Source: Micromonospora orduensis (GTDB lineage Bacteria; Actinomycetota; Actinomycetes; Mycobacteriales; Micromonosporaceae). Taken from it: a stretch of DNA of 64,000 nucleotides. Shown one piece after another: positions 59,401-64,000 of the stretch. The stretch is from positions 22,281 to 86,280 of the forward strand of contig NZ_VDFY01000142.1 in the NCBI RefSeq assembly GCF_006228125.1, read 5' to 3'. The position numbers and the translations under genes are program-made. The notes under the pieces were generated by a model. It was not told where the DNA came from. It worked only from the letters and a program-made list of their open reading frames with translations, and ran no database searches. How positions within the stretch are numbered: the first letter of the stretch is position 1; every line of letters starts with the position of its first letter.

Positions 59401-62014
59401 CCTCGGTGAGCCGCTGGCGTTCCGACTTGGGCGTGGCCGGGTCCTTGGCCAGCGCGGCGGCCATGTTGCCGATGCCGTAGTCGTTGATGTAGCCCTCCAG
59501 CGCCCACGACACCGACTCTCCGGTGGAGGTCGGCGTGTAGCCGAGGAACAGTGAGGTCTCGATGCCCTTGCGGCCGACCGCGCCGCGTCCGGACGCGACT
59601 GTCGCGTCCTTCACCGCAGCGTCGTACGCCGCGAGCGGGTCGGGCAGCTTGACCCCGGTGAGGTACGCCTGGGCGAGGGCCACGTTCGCGCTGGTGCCGG
59701 TCATCAGGTCGGCGTAGCCGGGCGACGACCACCGGGCGATCCAGCCGCCGTCGCGGTAGTGCTGGACGAAGCCGTCGGCGATCCGGGCCGCCACGTCCGG
59801 GTAGAGCAGCGCGTAGGCGGGCCACACGGTCCGGTAGGTGTCCCAGAAACCGTTGTTGACGTAGATCTGCCCGTCGACGATCTTCGCGCCGGTGCGGGTG
59901 GCGGTGGACGTGCCGGTCGGCGCCGACACCGGGCTCGCGTACTGCCAGCGCGGGGCGGTGGCGGTGCCGGTGTTCTCCGACTGCGAGTTCGGGTACAGGT
60001 TCAGCCGGTACAGGTTGGAGTACATCGTCACCAGTTGCGTCTCGGTGGCGCCGCGTACCTCGACCCGGCCGAGCCGGTCCTTCCACGCCGCCGTGGCGGC
60101 GGCCTGAATCTGCTCGAAGCTGCCGCCGGTGACCTCCAGGTCACGGTTGCGCTGCGCCTGGTCGGCGGAGAGGAACGACGTGGCGATCCGCATCGTCACC
60201 TGACGGTCGGTGGTGACGTCGAAGGTCGCGGACGTGGCGGACGTCGTCGCCGGCGCCCTGTCGAACGCGCCGGACACGAACATGCGGCTGCGGCCGGCCG
60301 ACAGGCCACTGCCATTGTCGACCCAGCCGGTGAACGTGCCGTCCGCGCCGATGGTGAACGTCCCGTTGTAGAACACGAGGCTGCCGGTCGGCTGCCCGGA
60401 CGGGAACGTGAACCGCATGATCCCGGCGTGGTCGGTGGGGGCCATCTCGGCGGTCAGGCCGTTGCGCAGCGCGACCCGGTACAGGTCCGGCCGCGCCGTC
60501 TCGTCGTCGTGGCTGAAGGCGAGCGCCCGGCTGGACGGCGCGCCGGTGAGCGGGCGGTCGCCGGCGACCGGCATCACCGACATCTGGTTCCGGTCACCCA
60601 TCCACGGGCTGGGCTCGTGGGAGATCGCGAGTCCCTGCAACATGGGCAGGTTCTCCGCGTTGTTGACCCGGTGATACTCGTACTCCCACGAGTCGGACGT
60701 CGCGTCGGTGACCGGCGTGAAGAAGTTGAAGCCGTTGGGCACCGCGGTGATCGGCAGGTTGTTGCCCCGCGAGAAGCCGCCCGTGGAGTTGGTGCCACGC
60801 CGGGTGTCGACGTAGTTGGTCAGCCGCGAGCCGTCGATCGGCGCCGGTGCGGCGGTCACCGCGAGGTCGTCGAGCCACCCCTGGAAACGGGTGACCCCGG
60901 CGGCCTGCGGGTTGTCGTACGCGAGCAGGATGCGGTCGATGGTCCTGCCCCGCGCGACAGTGCCCAGATCGGCCTGCACCGCGTTCCACTGGTCGGCGTA
61001 GAGCACCTTCGAGGCGCCCTGCCCGGCGGCGGTGAGCGGGTAGCCGTGCTGGTCGACGGGCGCGAGCCGGCTCAGGTAGCTGCCGTCGGTGAAGCGCAGG
61101 TCGACGGCGGCGTAGGTGGACGGGTACCGTGCGTCGCCGTTGGTGAACTCGGGGAAGACCTTGTAGGACAGCCGGGTCGTCGGGCCGACCGGGATGTCCA
61201 CGTCGAACAGCAGGTTGGTGCCGTACGAGCGGCCGTCGCCCTCCGCGCCACCGGAGTAGCGCAGCGCGCCCAGCCCGGTGAACCCGACTCCCGGCTTCGT
61301 GGTGTAGCCGCCCTCCGGACCGGCGCCGACCTCGGTGACCATCGGGGTGGCCGGCGGCCGGACGTCGGAGCCGTCGCTGATGTTCCAGTCGGCGAGCTGC
61401 ACGAGGGTGTCACCGGAGTTCGCTGTGACACTCAGGCGGTAGTAGCCGTACGCGGTGGTGTTGGTGAAGCTGTAGACCTTGGTGGCGAAGCGTCCGCCGA
61501 ATGTCTGACCGGTCCGCCGGTCCAGGTCGGTCCAGGTGCTGCCGTCGTTCGACCCCTGCACGACGAAGTCCCGGGGGTCCCGGCCGGGGGCGTCGTTCGC
61601 GGAGGTCAGCGAGTACCGCAGCACCGTCGCCGGCTTCGCCAGCCGGTAGGTCACCCAGCCGGTCTCGTCGAACACCAGCCACTTGGTCGACGAGTCGTCG
61701 TCGCTGAGGTTGGCGGCGACCTCGTTCGGCGCGTTCTCACCGCTCGCGGTCACCGCGCTGACCTGATCGAGCAGGCTGCCGGGCAGGGTGGTGGGGGTGC
61801 CGCTCAGGTTGCCCTGGACCGGCTGTCCGTTCGCGCCGACCTCCACGGTGCTCGCGGCGGGGCGGGGATCGGTCGACTCGAACGAGGAGTTGAAGGCACC
61901 CGGTGGCGGGGGCGCGGCACTGGCCAGGGGGGCGGCGACGAGTACTCCCACGGGCAGCAGGAGCGCGGTTGTCGCGGCGACCAGTCGGGGAGACAGGGAA
62001 CGCGCAGGGGGCAT
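56408..62014 (-). CDS. giant secreted GH92 alpha-mannosidase-type enzyme with accessory domains
   Basis: An 1868-residue exported glycosidase. The Sec signal ends near residue 34 (LASAAPPPPG). A discoidin/F5-8C domain covers about 80-215. A GH92 N-terminal beta domain and catalytic barrel span about 397-1130, with SRGNNLPITAVPNGFNFF and the hallmark GDEDNGEMSAWYV near 1026. GH92 enzymes are calcium-dependent exo-alpha-mannosidases. A second F5-8C domain is at about 1155-1285, PKD domains at about 1290-1380 and 1585-1680, a beta-sandwich region between them, and two IPT/TIG-like repeats at about 1690-1868. AAAGGAG precedes the ATG. It has no membrane anchor or sortase signal. The likely job is trimming mannans in the medium. 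Confidence 0.88.
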   Translation of the reverse strand: MPPARSLSPRLVAATTALLLPVGVLVAAPLASAAPPPPGAFNSSFESTDPRPAASTVEVGANGQPVQGNLSGTPTTLPGSLLDQVSAVTASGENAPNEVAANLSDDDSSTKWLVFDETGWVTYRLAKPATVLRYSLTSANDAPGRDPRDFVVQGSNDGSTWTDLDRRTGQTFGGRFATKVYSFTNTTAYGYYRLSVTANSGDTLVQLADWNISDGSDVRPPATPMVTEVGAGPEGGYTTKPGVGFTGLGALRYSGGAEGDGRSYGTNLLFDVDIPVGPTTRLSYKVFPEFTNGDARYPSTYAAVDLRFTDGSYLSRLAPVDQHGYPLTAAGQGASKVLYADQWNAVQADLGTVARGRTIDRILLAYDNPQAAGVTRFQGWLDDLAVTAAPAPIDGSRLTNYVDTRRGTNSTGGFSRGNNLPITAVPNGFNFFTPVTDATSDSWEYEYHRVNNAENLPMLQGLAISHEPSPWMGDRNQMSVMPVAGDRPLTGAPSSRALAFSHDDETARPDLYRVALRNGLTAEMAPTDHAGIMRFTFPSGQPTGSLVFYNGTFTIGADGTFTGWVDNGSGLSAGRSRMFVSGAFDRAPATTSATSATFDVTTDRQVTMRIATSFLSADQAQRNRDLEVTGGSFEQIQAAATAAWKDRLGRVEVRGATETQLVTMYSNLYRLNLYPNSQSENTGTATAPRWQYASPVSAPTGTSTATRTGAKIVDGQIYVNNGFWDTYRTVWPAYALLYPDVAARIADGFVQHYRDGGWIARWSSPGYADLMTGTSANVALAQAYLTGVKLPDPLAAYDAAVKDATVASGRGAVGRKGIETSLFLGYTPTSTGESVSWALEGYINDYGIGNMAAALAKDPATPKSERQRLTEESRYFLERARNYVHLFDPKTKLFQGRDAAGTFLAGDPLDWGGVYTETNGWNFAFTAQQDGRGLANLYGGQKALRDKLDTFFATPENADRPGGYGGIIHEMLEARAVRMGQLGMSNQPSHHIPYMYDVAGAPAQTQSVVRELLRRLYVGSEIGQGYLGDEDNGEMSAWYVLSSLGIYPLQAGSSQWAIGSPQFTRMTVRRPTGDIVVNAPNNSTRNVYVQGVTVNGKKQRAVSLDVSTLARGGTVDFQMGPNPSSWGSGKNDAPPSLTKGDAAPKPLQDTTGPGLGTATATGGQDAAKLFDDSSTTQLTFASATPQISWAFRGGRQKPTSYTITSGASAGDPADWRLQGSNDGITWSTVDSRSGQVFRWRNQTRPYTIDRPGRFAQFRLAVTRTVGGAQTNLAEIELLAGGDLDLSGGDVAVTAADDVRATSGVPVSVPLATVTGGTASGYQATIDWGDGTPVTEGTVTPSSRAVYRIGGSHTYTTPGYHQASVTVTDGASQSSATVGVEVAYVPSSGLTAAFDSVCVGDEGVLAADCDAKSWAYSRAALAAAGVTQGERQQVPGTELRFTLPVIPPGQPDNATGNGATIALDLPADTRTISFIGAGTQGNQSTTGTATFSDGSTASIPIQMSDWTLGGNPNGTPSYDNIVVARSAYRLSGTSRDGAQPFLFATAPYQLPQGRTLVSVTLPTQTGDPRSAGRIHVFAVADDGTPAAALATVAPNDQTATAGQALAAKLGAVTGGVPGTAGYRARVQWGDGTVPDDVSVDASGAMTGQHTFAREGTYTVRVTAWDTRSSGTASFTVTVARGGAQPAIALAASATVSTGDAITVDGSGFAAGEQVTVSVGTDPSRSTKVAASASGRVRVSVPTSGDALPGRYAVTATGASSRTPATATVQVTGEAQAPPYRPRVALLSTSGPRGASITVDGSGFAPNEAVTVTFGDGLAVSTVRANGDGVLAGATVSVPGAAKAGATGVTLTGATSATTVSRPFTVTAAR

Positions 62015-62266
62015 GCGCTCTCCTTTGGAGTTGGCCTGACATCGTTGTCATGGAACTCGTGACGATGAGGGCGGGAGCGGTGGACTGCCGCTGATGGTTC
62101 CGGGCCGGGCACAGCGGTGTCAACGGGTTGATCGCAGCGAAACAGGCCGACGGCGGGACAGGGGGGCCGAAGGTCCCGCCAACTGCGGTACGGCGGCACT
62201 GCTCGACGACGCCTGCGAACTGTGGAATGAGGACGACATCGACGAACGAGAAAGGACGTGGACGCC

Positions 62267-62863
62267 ATGACCGCCACTCAGCTCCCCCGGACCGCGCAGC
62301 CCCACACCACGACAGGGCGCAACGGCACCCCGCTGACCGCCCCCGCGAGCGTCCTCGCCACCACCGAGACCCCGGCCCGCAAGGCCACCCGGTACACCCT
62401 CGCCGGCCTGCGCATCGCCCTCGGCTGGATCTTCCTCTGGGCGTTCGTCGACAAGGTCTTCGGGCTCGGCTTCGCCACCAAGGCCGGGAACGGCTGGATC
62501 GACGGCGGCAGCCCCACCAAGGGCTTCCTCGGCAACGCCGTCGCCGGCCCCTTCGCCGACGTCTACCAGAGCTTCGCCGGCGCCGCCTGGGCGGACTGGC
62601 TCTTCATGACCGGTCTCGCCGCGATCGGCACGGCCCTGATCCTCGGCATCGGCATGCGGGTCGCCGCGGTCGCCGGCGGGCTGCTGCTGGTCCTCATGTT
62701 CACTGCGGTGCTGCCTCCGGAGAACAACCCCGTCATGGACGACCACCTGATCTACGCCGCCGTCCTCGCCGTCCTCGCCCTGACCGGCGCTGGCGACACC
62801 CTCGGCCTCGGCACGGTGTGGGCCCGGCTGCCCATCGTGCGGCGCCTGCCCTGGCTCAGGTGA
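62267..62863 (+). CDS. DoxX-like membrane protein
   Basis: A 198-residue protein. A disordered Thr/Pro-rich N-terminus of about 40 residues is followed by four membrane helices (YTLAGLRIALGWIFLWAFVD; then WLFMTGLAAIGTALILGIG, VAAVAGGLLLVLMFTAVL and IYAAVLAVLALTGAG). The helix-1 pattern GWIFLWAFVDK is that of DoxX/DoxD-like proteins, linked in other bacteria to thiosulfate oxidation or oxidative stress. Inserted GWIDGGSPTKGFL between helices 1 and 2 is typical of the actinobacterial subgroup. I prefer the ATG at 62267, ten bases after AAAGGA; a GTG at 62258 is too close to it. Confidence 0.8.
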   Translation: MTATQLPRTAQPHTTTGRNGTPLTAPASVLATTETPARKATRYTLAGLRIALGWIFLWAFVDKVFGLGFATKAGNGWIDGGSPTKGFLGNAVAGPFADVYQSFAGAAWADWLFMTGLAAIGTALILGIGMRVAAVAGGLLLVLMFTAVLPPENNPVMDDHLIYAAVLAVLALTGAGDTLGLGTVWARLPIVRRLPWLR

Positions 62864-63256
62864 CGACCCGGACCGTCCACTATCGACAACTCCGGACAGC
62901 ACTGTGGCGCGGTGGCCGACGGCCAGCGCGCCACCCGCGTGTCGGGGCCCGTCGAAAGTTTCGACGGCGTTCCGGATCATCTGACGAATAGCTGCGTCAG
63001 CGCTTGATCATCCAGTCCGGATACACGGTCCGACCGCTGCGGAACACCCGGTCGATCGATCCGAGGCCGACGCCGATGCTTCCGGAGCGCTTCCGGAAAT
63101 TGTTGACGCCCCGGAAATCACGCTGCAATACTCCGATTTATTCAGGTCGATGCGATGAGCCTCGTCGGGTGTCTATCGACCGTCCCACCCATACCCACCT
63201 GTCGCCGCGCGCCGCCGCATGTCCAGGCGCGTGCGGCCTGGCCGAAGGGGCACCAG
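62864..63256. other. intergenic region before the polysaccharide deacetylase
   Basis: A 393-base gap with no convincing gene. It is less GC-rich in 63060-63150. It contains two direct CTTCCGGA copies and a promoter-like pair at 63079-63132, then a 124-base leader to the deacetylase ATG. Confidence 0.55.
63079..63132 (+). promoter_or_regulatory. direct repeats and candidate promoter of the deacetylase gene
   Basis: CTTCCGGA occurs at 63079-63086 and 63090-63097, eleven bases apart (one helical turn), each containing the palindrome TCCGGA. Six bases later TTGACG (63103-63108), an 18-base spacer and AATACT (63127-63132) form a promoter. The arrangement suits a regulator binding both copies on one face of the helix. 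Confidence 0.45.
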
Positions 63257-64000
63257 ATGAGCACAGTCTCCGCTGGCACGGTCGGAGGGCTGAAGCGACT
63301 TCGCGCGGCGCTCGCCGTCCTCGCCACCGCCGTCGCGACCTGCGGCGTCGTCATCGCCGCCACCGCCACCCCGTCGAGCGCCGCCACCTGCAACGGTTAC
63401 GTCGGGCTGACCTTCGACGACGGACCGACCGGCAGCACCAGCGCGCTGCTGAACGTGCTGCGCGCCAACGGCGTCCGGGCAACGATGTTCAACGTCGGGC
63501 AGAACGTGCAGAACAACAGGTCGGCGGCGCAGGCCCAGGTGGCCGCCGGCATGTGGGTCGGCAACCACAGCTGGAACCACTCGCACATGACCTCGATGAG
63601 CCAGTCGCAGATGCAGTCCGACCTGTCCCAGACGAGCTCGGCGATCCAGTCGGCCACCGGCAGCCGGCCGCAGTTGTTCCGCCCGCCGTACGGGGAGACC
63701 AACGGCACCCTCCAGTCCGTCGCCTCGTCGCTCGGGATGCGGCAGGTGATCTGGGACGTCGACTCCCAGGACTGGAACGGCGCCAGCGTCAGCCAGATCG
63801 TGTCCAACGCCAGCCGGCTGCAGAGCGGGCAGGCCATCCTCATGCACGACGGGATCCAGAACACCCGCGACGCCATTCCGCAGATCATGGCCAACCTCAC
63901 CAGCCGCAACCTGTGCCCCGGAATGATCTCGCCGTCCACCGGACGCGCGGTCGCGCCCGACGGCACCACCCCGCCCACCGGCGGCACCACCCCACCGCCC
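63257..64000 (+). CDS. secreted polysaccharide deacetylase (CE4), C-terminus outside the window
   Basis: An exported NodB-type deacetylase; 248 codons are present and the frame stays open at the window edge. A Sec signal runs to about residue 43 (TATPSSAATC). The CE4 motifs are all there: VGLTFDDGP (catalytic Asp and metal Asp), NHSWNHSHM (metal His-x-x-x-His), RPPYGE, WDVDSQDW and ILMHDG (catalytic His). It removes acetyl groups from chitin, chitooligosaccharide or peptidoglycan. The Pro/Thr/Gly-rich end (TTPPTGGTTPPP) is a linker, so a carbohydrate-binding module probably follows. Confidence 0.9.
   Translation, partial: MSTVSAGTVGGLKRLRAALAVLATAVATCGVVIAATATPSSAATCNGYVGLTFDDGPTGSTSALLNVLRANGVRATMFNVGQNVQNNRSAAQAQVAAGMWVGNHSWNHSHMTSMSQSQMQSDLSQTSSAIQSATGSRPQLFRPPYGETNGTLQSVASSLGMRQVIWDVDSQDWNGASVSQIVSNASRLQSGQAILMHDGIQNTRDAIPQIMANLTSRNLCPGMISPSTGRAVAPDGTTPPTGGTTPPP

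Noticed and set aside
59759..62062. Plus-strand open frame of 767 codons antisense to the GH92 gene
   Set aside because: Low-complexity Gly/Val/Arg composition; the minus strand shows signal peptide and glycosidase motifs throughout.
1..64000. Mobile element or phage involvement
   Set aside because: No transposase, integrase, terminal inverted repeats or tRNA-adjacent direct repeats were seen. The two gene remnants show no insertion-sequence remains beside them.

Overview
The window is very GC-rich, almost wall-to-wall coding, and uses GTG starts and ATGA/GTGA stop-start overlaps freely. Gene content (F420-type luciferase-like oxidoreductase, IniB/IniA/IniC family proteins, a conservon-like kinase/roadblock/DUF742 set, a class Ia ribonucleotide reductase under a cobalamin riboswitch, GH92 and CE4 secreted enzymes) points to a filamentous actinomycete, most likely Micromonospora or a close relative in Micromonosporaceae. 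This is inferred from gene families and base composition, not from a marker gene. I saw no rRNA, tRNA, CRISPR array, transposase or prophage gene.

Layout. 1-18.1 kb is metabolic and regulatory housekeeping: a partial acyl-CoA dehydrogenase, small hydrolases, several regulator/target pairs (ArsR-MFS, MarR with a luciferase-hemerythrin fusion, MocR-EamA, HxlR-quinone reductase), a voltage-gated channel with a calcium-loop tail, and a DksA-like protein. 14.9-18.6 kb is a sulfur/persulfide module: a broken flavoprotein, TauE/SafE exporter, rhodanese, metallo-beta-lactamase-rhodanese fusion and a CstR-type repressor, with two matching operators. 18.6-30.8 kb is the most distinctive region. An iniB-iniA-iniC operon (Gly-rich protein plus two dynamin-like GTPases) faces a tightly coupled operon of Hsp70-like ATPase, large LuxR ATPase regulator, sensor kinase, roadblock/LC7 protein, DUF742 protein and a membrane-anchored CBM2-like protein. 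That operon ends at a strong hairpin.

30.8-40.2 kb holds membrane and stress proteins (MscS channel, DUF1345, TMEM175/DUF1211), a PfpI/DJ-1 protein, an aldo/keto reductase, and two convergent zinc alcohol/formaldehyde dehydrogenases, one paired with a SRPBCC-domain protein. 40.4-44.2 kb is nrdAB with a cobalamin riboswitch. 44.2-46.6 kb is a divergent MFS/ROK pair. 46.9-54.3 kb looks like an L-fucose-type deoxysugar catabolic locus: fuconate dehydratase, GntR regulator, aldose dehydrogenase, sugar ABC transporter and fuconolactonase. 54.5-56.2 kb is a second cobalamin-riboswitch operon: cbtB, cbtA and a variant histidine phosphatase. 56.4-64 kb carries a giant secreted GH92 mannosidase-type enzyme, a DoxX-like membrane protein and the start of a secreted polysaccharide deacetylase.

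The best candidate for an under-described system is the 18.6-30.7 kb locus. It joins mycobacterial-type iniBAC membrane-remodelling GTPases to an Hsp70-like ATPase, a LuxR regulator and a conservon lacking its usual small GTPase (CvnD). Coordinates of starts, and all operators and promoters, come from reading the sequence by eye.
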